Origin: Hymenobacter sp. BT559
GTDB taxonomy: Bacteria > Bacteroidota > Bacteroidia > Cytophagales > Hymenobacteraceae
DNA: 64,000 bases
Reading direction: 5' to 3'
Assembly: GCF_016427535.1 (NCBI RefSeq)
Contig: NZ_JAELXV010000001.1
Location: 992,001 to 1,056,000 of the forward strand
Made by a program: the position numbers and the translations under genes. Positions 5,889 through 15,044 of this stretch are shown piece after piece. Numbering within the stretch: the first letter of the stretch is position 1; every line of letters begins with the position of its first letter. The notes under the pieces are model-generated. The model ran no database searches. It was not told the origin of the DNA and was given only the letters and a program-made list of their open reading frames with translations.

Positions 5889-8489
5889 ATGTTTTTGTTG
5901 TTTGCCCAGCGGGTGCTATTGCGCTGGCTGTTGTGCTTACTGTGCCTGAGCCTAGCAGGCTCGGCGGCCGCGCAAGTGGCCCCGGTGCCTAAGGCGGCGC
6001 CCGCCGTGGCGCGCCGCCAGCTGGCCGCCCAGCGCACGGCCGCCCCCATCAAGCTCGATGGCGTGCTCGATGAGGCGGTTTGGGCCACTGCTCCCACCAC
6101 GAGCCAGTTTACACAGTTTCGGCCGCACCCGGGGCCCCGCGAGCGCCTGCCCACCGAGGTGCGTGTGCTCTACGACGACGTGGCGCTGTACGTGGGTGCC
6201 AAGATGCTGGAAACCAGCTCCGATAGTATTCGGCGCGAGCTGACCCAGCGTGATAACATCGGCAATACGGATTTTTTCGCCTTCTACGTAGACCCCTACC
6301 GCGACCACCTCAACGGCTACTCGTTCTTCGTGCTGAGTACGGGAGTACAGGTCGACCAGCGCATCTCGCCGGCCAATGGCGAAGACGACGCCTGGAACGC
6401 CGTGTGGGACAGCCGCGTGGCCCCGCTACCCGACGGCAAGGGTTGGGCCGTGGAAATGCGCATTCCGTACTCGGCCATTCGCTTTGCCCAGGCGCCGGTG
6501 CAAACCTGGGGCGTGCAATTTTTTCGGCAGCGCAAAAAAGACAACCAGCAGTTTTTCTGGAATGAGGTGAAGCCCGAGGTAGACGGCTTTGTAAACCAGT
6601 GGGGCGAGCTCACGGGCCTCGAAAACCTGCACCCGCCGCTGCGCCTCTCGCTCACGCCCTACGTCAGCAGCTACGTTAACCACTACCCCTACAACGAGCA
6701 GGGCAAGCGCAACATGAGCACCAGCTTTAATGCTGGCGCCGACATCAAATGGGGTATTAATGAGAGTTTTACCCTCGACGCCATCCTCATCCCAGACTTT
6801 GGCCAGACCATCAGCGACAACCAAGTGCTCAACCTGTCGCCCTTCGAGGTGCAGTACCAGGAAAACCGCCCGTTCTTCACCGAAGGCACCGAGCTGTTCA
6901 ACAAAGGTGGGCTCTTTTACTCGCGCCGGGTAGGGGCGCAGCCGCTGGGCTTCAACGACGTAGAAGGCAACCTAGGCAAGGGTGAAGCCGTGTTCCAAAA
7001 CCCCGGCATCACGCGCCTGCTCAATGCCACCAAGGTATCAGGCCGCACCCGCAAGGGGCTGGGCGTGGGCGTGTTCAATGCTGTGTCGGCTGCCTCTTAT
7101 GCCGTGGTGCAAGACTCGACCGGTGAGCAGCGGCGCAACGTTTTGACCCAGCCGCTGACCAACTACAACATCGTGGTGCTCGACCAGAGCCTACCGCACA
7201 ACAGCTACGTTTCGCTCATCAACACCAACGTCACGCGCTTTGGTAGCACCTACGATGCCAACGTGACGGCCGGCCTCTTTAAGTTTGCCGACAAGCGCAA
7301 CCAGTACGCCCTCAAGGGCCAGGTCAACTACTCACGGCGCCGGGGCACGGTGTTGAATTCGGACAAGCCCATCGACGACCAGAACGGCTACAAATACTAC
7401 CTCAACTACGGCAAAATATCGGGCAACTGGACCTGGAACGTGGACCACGGCATCGAGTCGGATAGCTACAACCCCAACGACCTAGGCATCCTGTTCGGCA
7501 ACAACAACATCTCGCAGTCGGCCACCGTCAACTACAACAAGTACGAGCAGTTTGGCAAGGTCAACAACCTCTACACCAGCCTAGGGGCCTATCAGTCGTT
7601 CTTGTTCAAGCCTAGCCTCTACCAGGACGCCGGCCTGTACGGCAGCGCCAATACCACGTTCACCAAGAACTTCCTCACCATCGGCGGCGACTTTAACCTA
7701 GACTTGCCCAAGCACGACTACTACGAGCCGCGCACCTTCCCGCTGGGCCTGTACTACGTGCGAGTGCCCGCCAACTTCAACCTAGGGGGCTTTGTGTCGT
7801 CTGATTATCGTAAAAAGATGGCTTACGACGTGAACGCTGGCATGCGGTACTACGCCCTAGATGAGCGCTTCGAGCGCCCCCGGCGCATCAGCTACGGCCT
7901 GAGCCTGAGCCCGCGCTACCGGGTCAATGACCAACTCAACTTCCGCTACACCTTCGACTACGACTTCAAGCTGAATCAGATTGGCTACGTCAACGACGGG
8001 CTCGATGCTAACAACCCCCTCGACCAGCCACTGCTGGCCACCTTCGGTACCGACGTGCTCTTAGGTCGCCGCAACGTGTCCACGTTCACCAATACCTTGA
8101 ACGCCAACTATACCTTCACCAACCGGCTCTCGCTCACCACCCGCGTGCGGCACTACGTGAGCGCGGTGCGCTACCACGAGTTTGCGCGCCTGCGCCCCGA
8201 CAGGGCCGAGGAAATGCTGCCCACCTACGCCCGCAACCACGACACGAGCTTCAGCGCCTTCAACGTGGACGCGGCTTTGGTGTGGTGGTTTGCGCCCGGC
8301 TCGCAGGTGAGCTTGGTTTGGAAGGACGCCACCTCGTCGTACCTGCTTGGCAGCGAGGCCACCCCGCTGTATTTCGACAACCTAGCCAACACCGCCAATA
8401 CACCGCACAACAACAACGTGTCCATCAAAGTCTTGTATTATCTCGACTACCTCAACCTGCGGAGGCGGCCGCTTCGCTCAAAAGGGTAG
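5889..8489 (+). CDS. DUF5916 outer-membrane protein with N-terminal CBM9-like domain
   Basis: 866 residues from the ATG at 5889, which opens a good signal peptide (MFLLFAQRVLLRWLLCLLCL, cleavage after GSAAAQ); an upstream GTG at 5847 would add an unlikely leader. Residues about 45-210 form a carbohydrate-binding family 9-like beta sandwich (KLDGVLDEAVWATA, LYDDVALYVGAKM, WAVEMRIPYSAIRF). The rest is the DUF5916 region, rich in Asn/Tyr and alternating strands, as in an outer-membrane beta-barrel. Members sit in Bacteroidota outer membranes; the ligand is unknown. Ends in a convergent terminator shared with the subtilase gene. Confidence 0.87.
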   Translation: MFLLFAQRVLLRWLLCLLCLSLAGSAAAQVAPVPKAAPAVARRQLAAQRTAAPIKLDGVLDEAVWATAPTTSQFTQFRPHPGPRERLPTEVRVLYDDVALYVGAKMLETSSDSIRRELTQRDNIGNTDFFAFYVDPYRDHLNGYSFFVLSTGVQVDQRISPANGEDDAWNAVWDSRVAPLPDGKGWAVEMRIPYSAIRFAQAPVQTWGVQFFRQRKKDNQQFFWNEVKPEVDGFVNQWGELTGLENLHPPLRLSLTPYVSSYVNHYPYNEQGKRNMSTSFNAGADIKWGINESFTLDAILIPDFGQTISDNQVLNLSPFEVQYQENRPFFTEGTELFNKGGLFYSRRVGAQPLGFNDVEGNLGKGEAVFQNPGITRLLNATKVSGRTRKGLGVGVFNAVSAASYAVVQDSTGEQRRNVLTQPLTNYNIVVLDQSLPHNSYVSLINTNVTRFGSTYDANVTAGLFKFADKRNQYALKGQVNYSRRRGTVLNSDKPIDDQNGYKYYLNYGKISGNWTWNVDHGIESDSYNPNDLGILFGNNNISQSATVNYNKYEQFGKVNNLYTSLGAYQSFLFKPSLYQDAGLYGSANTTFTKNFLTIGGDFNLDLPKHDYYEPRTFPLGLYYVRVPANFNLGGFVSSDYRKKMAYDVNAGMRYYALDERFERPRRISYGLSLSPRYRVNDQLNFRYTFDYDFKLNQIGYVNDGLDANNPLDQPLLATFGTDVLLGRRNVSTFTNTLNANYTFTNRLSLTTRVRHYVSAVRYHEFARLRPDRAEEMLPTYARNHDTSFSAFNVDAALVWWFAPGSQVSLVWKDATSSYLLGSEATPLYFDNLANTANTPHNNNVSIKVLYYLDYLNLRRRPLRSKG

Positions 8490-8515
8490 GGGCCTAGGAG
8501 GGAGTTGCTAAAAAA

Positions 8516-8589
8516 AGGACGGGGTAGGAAGCTGGGAAAACGAGAGTTATTATTTAACTCCCGCTTTCCCAGCTTCCTACCCCCGTCCT
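8516..8589. terminator. Bidirectional terminator between convergent genes
   Basis: AGGACGGGGTAGGAAGCTGG (8516-8535) is mirrored by CCAGCTTCCTACCCCCGTCCT (8569-8589, one extra C), flanked by an A-run on the left. The long stem serves the DUF5916 gene (+) and the subtilase gene (-), which face each other here. Confidence 0.85.
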
Positions 8590-8608
8590 CTTACTTAATA
8601 ATGCCGCC

Positions 8609-10234
8609 TTACTTGCCGGCTACCTGTTGCGCCTGCTGCACCGCGCCGTACAAATTGGCGATGCCGCCGGTGCGCGACAGCGTGGCGAAGTCAACCATCG
8701 TCTTAGTGCCGGGCTTGCGCACTTGCGTGTGGTTTACCACGGCCGACTGCAGGATGCACTGCTTGAGTTGTGCGGCGGTGAGGGTGGGGTAGTAGGCCTT
8801 GAGCACGGCCGCCATGCCAGCCACCACGGGGCAGGCCATGCTGGTGCCACTCTTGAGGTCGTAGCCACCGCCCGGCACTGTAGAGTAAATAGCTACGCCG
8901 GGCGCAAACACATCCACGTGCTGCGGGCCATAGTTTGAGAAGCCAGCCGCGAGGTCGGGGGTGTTGAAGCGGCTGCTCGCACCCACCGTGATGAGGTTCG
9001 GAATGGTCTTACCGTCGAGGTAGGTGTTCGACGGGAAGTTGTTAGGCGTCGCGTCGAGGTCGCGGCTGTCGTTGCCGGCGGCGTGCACCAGCAGCACGCC
9101 TTTTTTGTCGGCGTAGCGCATGGCCTCGTCCACAGCCACCTTGTGCGGCGAGAAGTCTTTGCCAAAGCTCATGCTGATAATTTGTGCCCCGTTGTCCACG
9201 GCGTAGCGGATGGCGTTGGCAATGTCTTTGTCGCGCTCGTCGCCGTCGGGCACGGCTCGCACGCTCATGATGCGCACGGCATCGGCCACGCCCTCTATGC
9301 CTTGGTTGTTGCCGCGCACGGCCCCAATAATGCCCGCGCAGTGCGTGCCGTGGCCCGCGTCGGGGCCCTGGCTATCGGCGTTGCCGTAGTCGCGCTGCTT
9401 CAGGTTGGTGGGGTCGTCGCCCACCACGGTGCGGCCGTTAAAGTCGGGGTTGAGCTGGGTTTCGAGCTTGCTTTTGGTGGTCGCCAGGGCGGCGCGCACG
9501 CGGGCCAGCACGGGCTCGGCCCCGGGGGCCTGCTGGCGGTGCACTAGCGCGTAGAGCTGGGGCGCGCCCGGCACGGTGGGCTGGGCCTGGGCAGCCTGGT
9601 GCAGGGATGCCGAGTCGAGGGTGGCACTGCCAGAGCGCTGGCGCAGGGCATCGGCGGCCGGGCCGATGAGGGCCAACAGGCCTTCAAGGCGCTGCACGAT
9701 AGATTCAGACTCGGCGCGGGCCTGTAGGTGGGCCGTCTTGGCGGTTTCGTAGAGGTCGAAGCTGCGCTGCTCTTTCTTAGAGAAGTCGTCGCGCTTTTTA
9801 CCCTCGTAGCGGGCGCGGCCCTGGGCGTAGATGCGGGTTGACTCCAGGTTCTCCACGTCCACGTTGCGGCCGTCTTTGCCGCCTAGGTAGCTCCAGCCGC
9901 GCACGTCGTCGGCATAGCCGTTCTTATCATCATCCTTGCCGTTGCCGGCTATTTCGCGGTTATTACGCCACAAAATGGGTTTCAAATCGGTGTGCACCGA
10001 GTCGATGCCTGAGTCGATAACGGCCACCAGCACGGGCGTAGGCGTGCGGCCAGCCAGCAGCTCGCGGTAGGCCCGGTCGGCGCTGATGCCCGGTACGCCG
10101 TCGGCCTGCTGGTCGAGGTGCTGCCAGCGTTGCGCCGGCGCTAGCTGGGCCTGCGCCCCCAGGGCCGTGATACAAAAAACACCGCCTAGGGCGGCCCGGC
10201 GCATGGCGCGCAGCGAAATAAGGGAAGACAGCAT
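8609..10234 (-). CDS. Secreted S8 family serine peptidase (subtilase)
   Basis: 541 residues from the ATG at 10234 (MLSSLISLRAMRRAALGG, signal peptide ending near GAQAQ). The catalytic triad is clear: Asp in VIDSGID (about residue 74), His in GHGTHCAG (about 295) and Ser in SGTSMACP (about 465), with the oxyanion Asn in HAAGNDS. About 200 residues lie between Asp and His, much more than in subtilisin; this charged helical insert is common in Bacteroidota S8 proteins. There is no T9SS sorting tail, so it probably acts in the periplasm or at the outer membrane by another route. A TATCTTGG element (10277-10284, minus strand) is a near-consensus -7 box. Confidence 0.93.
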   Translation of the reverse strand: MLSSLISLRAMRRAALGGVFCITALGAQAQLAPAQRWQHLDQQADGVPGISADRAYRELLAGRTPTPVLVAVIDSGIDSVHTDLKPILWRNNREIAGNGKDDDKNGYADDVRGWSYLGGKDGRNVDVENLESTRIYAQGRARYEGKKRDDFSKKEQRSFDLYETAKTAHLQARAESESIVQRLEGLLALIGPAADALRQRSGSATLDSASLHQAAQAQPTVPGAPQLYALVHRQQAPGAEPVLARVRAALATTKSKLETQLNPDFNGRTVVGDDPTNLKQRDYGNADSQGPDAGHGTHCAGIIGAVRGNNQGIEGVADAVRIMSVRAVPDGDERDKDIANAIRYAVDNGAQIISMSFGKDFSPHKVAVDEAMRYADKKGVLLVHAAGNDSRDLDATPNNFPSNTYLDGKTIPNLITVGASSRFNTPDLAAGFSNYGPQHVDVFAPGVAIYSTVPGGGYDLKSGTSMACPVVAGMAAVLKAYYPTLTAAQLKQCILQSAVVNHTQVRKPGTKTMVDFATLSRTGGIANLYGAVQQAQQVAGK

Positions 10235-10314
10235 AGCTGGCAGCTCGGTAAAAACAAACAAAAACTAAATCAAGGCCAAGATACGGCGGCGCGGGCCGCT
10301 GCCACGCGCCCGCC

Positions 10315-10341
10315 TGGCAACGTTGCCGACAACGATTGCGC
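10315..10341 (+). promoter_or_regulatory. Tandem operator upstream of pectate lyase
   Basis: Two 12-mers in tandem, GGCAACGTTGCC (10316-10327, a perfect palindrome with central CG) and GACAACGATTGC (10328-10339), then GC. The same 27 bp with one difference occurs on the minus strand at 49326-49300 before the pectin operon, also about 100 bp from the start codon. A central CG is typical of LacI-family operators. Lying upstream of the probable -7 box (CATCTTTG, 10386-10393), it is placed as an activator site would be. The regulator is not in this window. Confidence 0.75.
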
Positions 10342-10441
10342 AAAAGAAAAGGCACCACGGAGCGCAGCTAGCCTAGTTGGGCGGGCATCTTTGCGAGCCA
10401 CCCAACGGGCGGCTTCCTTTTCCCACCCTACACTTTTGCTG

Positions 10442-11911
10442 ATGTTTATTGACCTAGGGCTGCGCCCTGCGCTAGTTGTGGCGGCCCTGCTGGCGGGCTG
10501 GGCCATGCGCCCGGCGCCCTCGGCGCCCGCTGCTCGGCTGCTCGCTTTCCCAGGCGCTGAGGGCGCTGGGCGCTACACCACTGGCGGGCGCGGTACCGCC
10601 GCCGTGCCCACTACGGTGCTGGAGGTTACTAACCTACGCGATGATAATCTTCCCGGCAGCCTACGCTACGCCGTGCAGCTACCCGCCGCCAAGGCCCCGG
10701 CCCGCACCATCGTGTTTCGGGTGGCGGGCACTATTCACCTGCTCTCGCCGCTCACCATCAATAGGGTCAATACCACCATCGTGGGCCAAACGGCCCCTGG
10801 CGGCGGCATTTGCCTGGCTGATTACCTAGTGCAGGTGAAGGCTGATAATGTGATTATCCGCTTCCTGCGCTTTCGTATGGGCGATAAAAACCAGAACAAG
10901 GGTATGGTAGATGGCGCGGGCGGCGACGATGCCCTAGGTGGCCAGCGCAACAACCGGCTCGTCATCGACCACTGCTCGATGAGTTGGAGCACCGACGAGT
11001 GCTTTTCGGTGTACGAGGGCGACAGTACCACCTTGCAGTGGAACCTCATTGGGCCGCCGCTCAACTACTCGTACCACTTCGAGAAGGGCGATACCGACTT
11101 CGAGCGCCATGGCTACGGTGGCATTTGGGGCGGCCAGCACGCCAGTATGCACCACAACCTGTTTGTGCACTGCAACAGCCGCACCCCGCGCTTCAATGGA
11201 AGCCGCTACACCCACGCGGCAGGCTTCGAGAATTGCGACTTTCGCAACAACGTCATCTACGACTGGGGCGAAAACAACGTGTACGCTGGCGAGGGCGGCA
11301 ACTACAACATTGTCAACAACTACTACAAGCCCGGCCCCAGCACCAAGCCCGCCGTGCGCCAGCGCCTGCTAAACCCCTACAAGCTCGACAAGGGCGCCAA
11401 CCCCTTGCCCTACGGCAAGTTTTACCTCGCCGGCAACTACCAGGAAACCAGCGCCGAAATAACCCGCCACAACTGGCGCGGCGTGGACATGCACGAAGGC
11501 ACCCGCGCCGACACGGTGCTGGCTCAGGCCGCCGCGCCCTTTGACCTAGGGCCCGTGGCCACGCAGTCGGCCCAGGCCGCCTATTCGCTGGTGCTGGCCG
11601 GCGCCGGCGCCACCCGCCCCGCCCGCGATACCCTCGACCAGCGCCTGGTGCGTGAGGTGCGCCTGCGCACCGGGAAGATTATTGACGTGCAGGGCGGCTA
11701 CCCCCACGGCACGCCCTACGCTATTTCGCAAAAAGCCTGGCCCGTGCTGAAAGCCGCGCCTGCCCCCGCTGATACAGACCACGACGGCATGCCCGACGCC
11801 TGGGAAACGCAGCACCAACTCAACCCTAAAAACGCCGCGGACCGCGCCAAAACGGGGCCGGGCGGCTACTCCATGCTGGAAGTATACCTAGGCGAGCTGG
11901 CGGGTAAGTAG
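10442..11911 (+). CDS. Secreted pectate lyase (PL1-like)
   Basis: 489 residues from the ATG at 10442 (MFIDLGLRPALVVAALLAGW, signal-anchor-like). It has the parallel beta-helix of polysaccharide lyase family 1: LAFPGAEGAGRYTTGGRG at the start, NNRLVIDHCSMSWSTDE in the middle (calcium/substrate region) and YGGIWGGQHASMHHNLF, with the Asn-rich turns RNNVIYDWGENN and NIVNNYY. It would cleave polygalacturonan by beta-elimination outside the cytoplasm. The tail DTDHDGMPDAWE is a calcium-binding thrombospondin-3-like repeat. A longer frame starting at TTG 10391 overlaps the promoter and is rejected. The shared operator at 10315 ties it to the pectin operon at 46610-49192. Confidence 0.9.
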   Translation: MFIDLGLRPALVVAALLAGWAMRPAPSAPAARLLAFPGAEGAGRYTTGGRGTAAVPTTVLEVTNLRDDNLPGSLRYAVQLPAAKAPARTIVFRVAGTIHLLSPLTINRVNTTIVGQTAPGGGICLADYLVQVKADNVIIRFLRFRMGDKNQNKGMVDGAGGDDALGGQRNNRLVIDHCSMSWSTDECFSVYEGDSTTLQWNLIGPPLNYSYHFEKGDTDFERHGYGGIWGGQHASMHHNLFVHCNSRTPRFNGSRYTHAAGFENCDFRNNVIYDWGENNVYAGEGGNYNIVNNYYKPGPSTKPAVRQRLLNPYKLDKGANPLPYGKFYLAGNYQETSAEITRHNWRGVDMHEGTRADTVLAQAAAPFDLGPVATQSAQAAYSLVLAGAGATRPARDTLDQRLVREVRLRTGKIIDVQGGYPHGTPYAISQKAWPVLKAAPAPADTDHDGMPDAWETQHQLNPKNAADRAKTGPGGYSMLEVYLGELAGK

Positions 11912-11916
11912 CTGTA

Positions 11917-11940
11917 CGCTATGGAGTAGTTGCCATAGCG
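11917..11940 (+). terminator. Short hairpin after pectate lyase
   Basis: CGCTATGG (11917-11924) pairs with CCATAGCG (11933-11940), beginning 6 bp after the stop codon; no clear T-run follows. Confidence 0.45.
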
Positions 11941-12044
11941 CTTAAATGAATTGCTGCTCGTGTATAGTAATAAAGTAGTATAGGAAGCGTTGCTAAGTTG
12001 GTTTTAGCGTAGCCAATAGATAGCTCCACCTTTTTCTTGTTTCC

Positions 12045-13214
12045 ATGCTCTTTTCCAGGTTCAACCGCCCGCTGGCTGATAAGCTGCCCGCCAAGCCCAA
12101 ATCCCAAACCAGGGAGTGGGCCAATTCACTGCTCTTTGCGGTAGTCGTGGCTACGCTCATTCGCTGGTCGGCGGTCGAGGCCTACGTTATTCCCTCCGAG
12201 AGTATGGAGCACACCTTGCTAGTAGGCGACTACTTGCTTGTCAGTAAGTTGCACTACGGGCCCATCACGCCTCAAACGCCGCTGCAAGTGCCGCTCACGC
12301 ATCAGACCCTACCGGTGCTGGACCTGCCGAGCTATTCCGACCTGAGTCAGCTGCCCACCTATCGGTTTCCGGGCTTTAGCTCGGTGCAGCGCAATGATGT
12401 GGTAGTGTTCCACGTGCCGCACGAGCAGCAGCGCCCTGCCGACTTGCGCACGTTTCTCATCAAGCGTTGCGTGGCGGTGGCCGGCGACACCTTGTCCATT
12501 CGCCAGGGGCAGGTATTCCTCAATGGCAGGTCTGGTAGCATCGGTGGGCAGCCACAAACCACGTATTTCATGGCTGTGGCCCACCTTAACGACGAGGTGC
12601 GCCAGGCCTTGCACGACCATCAGGTGGTCGACTACACCCAGCCTGATGGCGTGCCCGCGGCCGTGACCAACCCCGAAACAGGTAAAACGGGCTACTACAT
12701 TAGCTGCCCCGCCGACGTGGCCGCCTTTTTTCGGCGCCAGCCCTACGTGCAGGCGCTCAGCGTGGCGGGCGGGCAGGTACCGGCTAATACGCTGTTTCCG
12801 GATGCGGCCGATTTTCATGTTTCGGCCGCCACCAGTGCCGCGCCGCGTGGCTGGCAGCTCGATGAGTATGGCCCCCTGCCTGTGCCTAAGAAAGGTCAAC
12901 TTATCAAGCTCACCCCGGCCAATGCGGCTGTGTACTACAAAATAGTGGCGCAGTACGAGCACAACGCCGGCATTACTTGGAAAGAGGGGATGATACAGCA
13001 AAACGGTCAGCCGCTCACGCAGTACACCATCAAGCAGAACTACTATTTTATGATGGGCGACAACCGGCACAACTCGGAAGATTCCCGGTTTTGGGGTTTC
13101 GTGCCCGAAGACCACATTATGGGCAAAGCCGTGCTGGTGTGGCTTTCCATCGACCCCCACGCGGACTTGCTGCACAAAATTCGGTGGGACCGGCTGCTGC
13201 GCTTCATTAGCTAA
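12045..13214 (+). CDS. lepB: Signal peptidase I
   Basis: 389 residues. It removes signal peptides from exported proteins at the inner membrane. An N-terminal membrane helix (about residues 25-42) precedes the catalytic serine in IPSESM (S53); the general-base lysine is K140 in FLIKRCVAVAGD; the C-terminal boxes MGDNRHNSEDSRFWGFVP and AVLVWLS are present. The long middle part (about 150-300) is typical of Bacteroidota leader peptidases. It stands alone between the pectate lyase and a terminator at 13245, with no operon partner. Confidence 0.95.
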   Translation: MLFSRFNRPLADKLPAKPKSQTREWANSLLFAVVVATLIRWSAVEAYVIPSESMEHTLLVGDYLLVSKLHYGPITPQTPLQVPLTHQTLPVLDLPSYSDLSQLPTYRFPGFSSVQRNDVVVFHVPHEQQRPADLRTFLIKRCVAVAGDTLSIRQGQVFLNGRSGSIGGQPQTTYFMAVAHLNDEVRQALHDHQVVDYTQPDGVPAAVTNPETGKTGYYISCPADVAAFFRRQPYVQALSVAGGQVPANTLFPDAADFHVSAATSAAPRGWQLDEYGPLPVPKKGQLIKLTPANAAVYYKIVAQYEHNAGITWKEGMIQQNGQPLTQYTIKQNYYFMMGDNRHNSEDSRFWGFVPEDHIMGKAVLVWLSIDPHADLLHKIRWDRLLRFIS

Positions 13215-13244
13215 AGCCAGCTATTGTCGACCTAGGGCATTAGA

Positions 13245-13290
13245 AAGGCGCAGGGGAGCCAGGTGGTACTGCCTGGTTCCCAGGCGCCTT
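13245..13290. terminator. Hairpin between lepB and the convergent deaminase
   Basis: AAGGCGC (13245-13251) and GCGCCTT (13284-13290) close an extended stem with further pairing inside (AGCCAGG with CCTGGTT), followed by TTCT. It ends lepB and may also serve the minus-strand deaminase gene that finishes at 13309. Confidence 0.7.
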
Positions 13291-13308
13291 TTCTACGAAG
13301 AAGAGTTA

Positions 13309-13809
13309 CTAAGTGCCAGGCGAGGCAGTGTGGTAAGCCACCTGCATATCCTTGATGGCCTGCAACAGCTCACCCTCAGCTGGCCCCGCCACCTCAACCC
13401 CGCTCACGATGGTTTGGATGGGCAGCATCTGCACCGGCGAGGGTGGCGCGCCCAACTCTTGCAGCCACTGGGTTAGCTGCGCAGCCGAGCTGAGGTATAC
13501 AATCTTTCCTAGGCCCACCCAACCGTGGGCGGCGGCGCACATGGGGCAGTGCTCGCCGCTGGTGTACATAGTAGTGGTCGCGCGGGCAGCAGGGGCTAGG
13601 TGCATGGCTGCCCACTGCGCCAGGGCCAGCTCGGGGTGGGCCAGGGCGTTGAGGGCGTTGACCTGGTTGCGGGCCTCGGCCAGTACCTGGCCTTGCGCGT
13701 CAACCAGGATGGAGCCGAAGGGCTCGTCGCCCGCTTGCAGGGCTTCGGCGGCGAGCGCCAGGCAGCGCCGCAGGTGCGGCAAATCGGTAGGGGTAAGGGG
13801 CTGGGACAT
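13309..13809 (-). CDS. Zinc-dependent nucleoside/base deaminase family protein
   Basis: 166 residues, the size of the CMP/dCMP, guanine and tRNA adenosine deaminase superfamily. The zinc site appears as HPELA (usual form H-A/C-E, here HPE) and EHCPMCAAAH (C-x2-C), with the Glu of HPE as proton shuttle. The substrate cannot be assigned; guanine, cytosine and tRNA-A34 are all possible, although the family's usual PCPMC is altered to HCPMC. Its start lies 8 bp after the stop of the amidohydrolase gene, so the two are surely cotranscribed and may act in one purine/pyrimidine salvage or catabolic route. Confidence 0.82.
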   Translation of the reverse strand: MSQPLTPTDLPHLRRCLALAAEALQAGDEPFGSILVDAQGQVLAEARNQVNALNALAHPELALAQWAAMHLAPAARATTTMYTSGEHCPMCAAAHGWVGLGKIVYLSSAAQLTQWLQELGAPPSPVQMLPIQTIVSGVEVAGPAEGELLQAIKDMQVAYHTASPGT

Positions 13810-13817
13810 GGGGCGAC

Positions 13818-15044
13818 CTAGGCGGGCGAATGGAGGATGGCGGGCGAATTGGTAAACGTGGGGCGCCCATTTTTGTAGCCCAGCAGCGGCTGCGCCACGG
13901 TGCGGATAACATCAACGGCACTGGCGGCCTCTAGCAGCACGAAGGTGGCCGGGCCGCCCACCCGCAGGCGAGCTTGCTGGCCCAGCAGCCGGGCCGCCTC
14001 GGTGGTCACCATCTCGTAGGCCGCCCGAATGGCCTCGTCGGTGGCTAGCTGGGCCACGTTGGCGTAGAGATTGGCCATGCGCACCAGCGAGGCGTCGCCG
14101 TAGGGCGTGAAGGCGTTGAGAATGTTGTTGCTGGCAATGGTAGTGTGCAGGCCTAGGGCCCGCAATTCATTAGCATTCACCATGCCGCGTGGCACGAGGT
14201 GGTCTTGCCCGTGGCCCATCAGCAGCAGGTCGGTGGCCGGCAGCACCGTCAGGGCAATATCGGCCTCCAATAGTAGCTGCGCCAGCGCAGCGCGCTGGGC
14301 TTGGGGCATAGCGCTTAGCTTGTTGACGTGGCCCACCGACACGCGCCCCTGGTACCCGCGGCGCCGGGTTTCTTCGGCAATCTTGGGGATGCCCGACTGG
14401 GAGGGGTCTAAGTCAAAATCGAGGTGAAAATCCACGTTGACGTCGAACTCCTCGGCTAGGTCGAAGATGAGTTCCACGTGGCGGTTGGGGTCTGGGTCGG
14501 TGTAAGGGCAGCCGCCTACCAAGTCGGCGCCCTGCTGCAAGGCTTGGCGCAGCAGGTCATAGGTGGCCATTTCCTGGGTTAGGCCCTCTTGAGCAAAGGC
14601 GCACAACTCGATGTCGAGGGCGTGGGCGTAGGTGGCGCGCACGCACCGCAGGGCCGCCAGCGAGCGCAGGCCGGCCCTAGGGTCGGTTTCGACAAAGGTG
14701 CGCAGCCCCATCGTGCCTTTCTTGATGGCCATTTCGACCACCCGGCTGGCCCGCGCAACCACGTCGTCCTCCGTAAAGTCTTGCTTGGCCTTTTTCGATT
14801 CTTCGGCAGCCTCCTCCTTGCCGCCCTTTTCTACCGAGCAGCGGTCTAAGATGCAGGACTTATCGAGGTGAATATGGGTTTCGTAAAAGCCCGCGCACAC
14901 AAACTGGTGGTTAGCGTCCACCGTCGTGCGGGCCGGGTCGGTGAGGTTGGCTTGTAGCGAATGAATGGTATCGCCCACAATGCCAATGTCTACGCTGCCC
15001 GTGTGGTCGTCGAGGCGCGCATTTTTTACAAGTACGTCTAGCAT
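13818..15044 (-). CDS. Amidohydrolase family protein, cytosine-deaminase-like
   Basis: 408 residues with the metal-dependent amidohydrolase TIM barrel. Metal ligands visible are H-x-H in ETHIHLDKS (about residue 57), His in VDFHLDFD, and His in VSVGHVNKLS. Where E. coli cytosine deaminase has its metal-binding Asp, this protein reads ASNNILNAFTPYGD, an Asn pair, as I recall for a subgroup of the family. It probably hydrolyses a ring C-N bond of a heterocycle, but the substrate is unknown. It is the first gene of a two-gene operon with the deaminase at 13309. The stop codon TAG lies inside a CCTAGG palindrome. Confidence 0.82.
   Translation of the reverse strand: MLDVLVKNARLDDHTGSVDIGIVGDTIHSLQANLTDPARTTVDANHQFVCAGFYETHIHLDKSCILDRCSVEKGGKEEAAEESKKAKQDFTEDDVVARASRVVEMAIKKGTMGLRTFVETDPRAGLRSLAALRCVRATYAHALDIELCAFAQEGLTQEMATYDLLRQALQQGADLVGGCPYTDPDPNRHVELIFDLAEEFDVNVDFHLDFDLDPSQSGIPKIAEETRRRGYQGRVSVGHVNKLSAMPQAQRAALAQLLLEADIALTVLPATDLLLMGHGQDHLVPRGMVNANELRALGLHTTIASNNILNAFTPYGDASLVRMANLYANVAQLATDEAIRAAYEMVTTEAARLLGQQARLRVGGPATFVLLEAASAVDVIRTVAQPLLGYKNGRPTFTNSPAILHSPA

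Noticed and set aside
12309..13175. 288-codon open frame antisense to signal peptidase I
   Set aside because: Opposite a gene with complete catalytic motifs; His/Val/Arg-rich composition typical of reverse-strand shadows.
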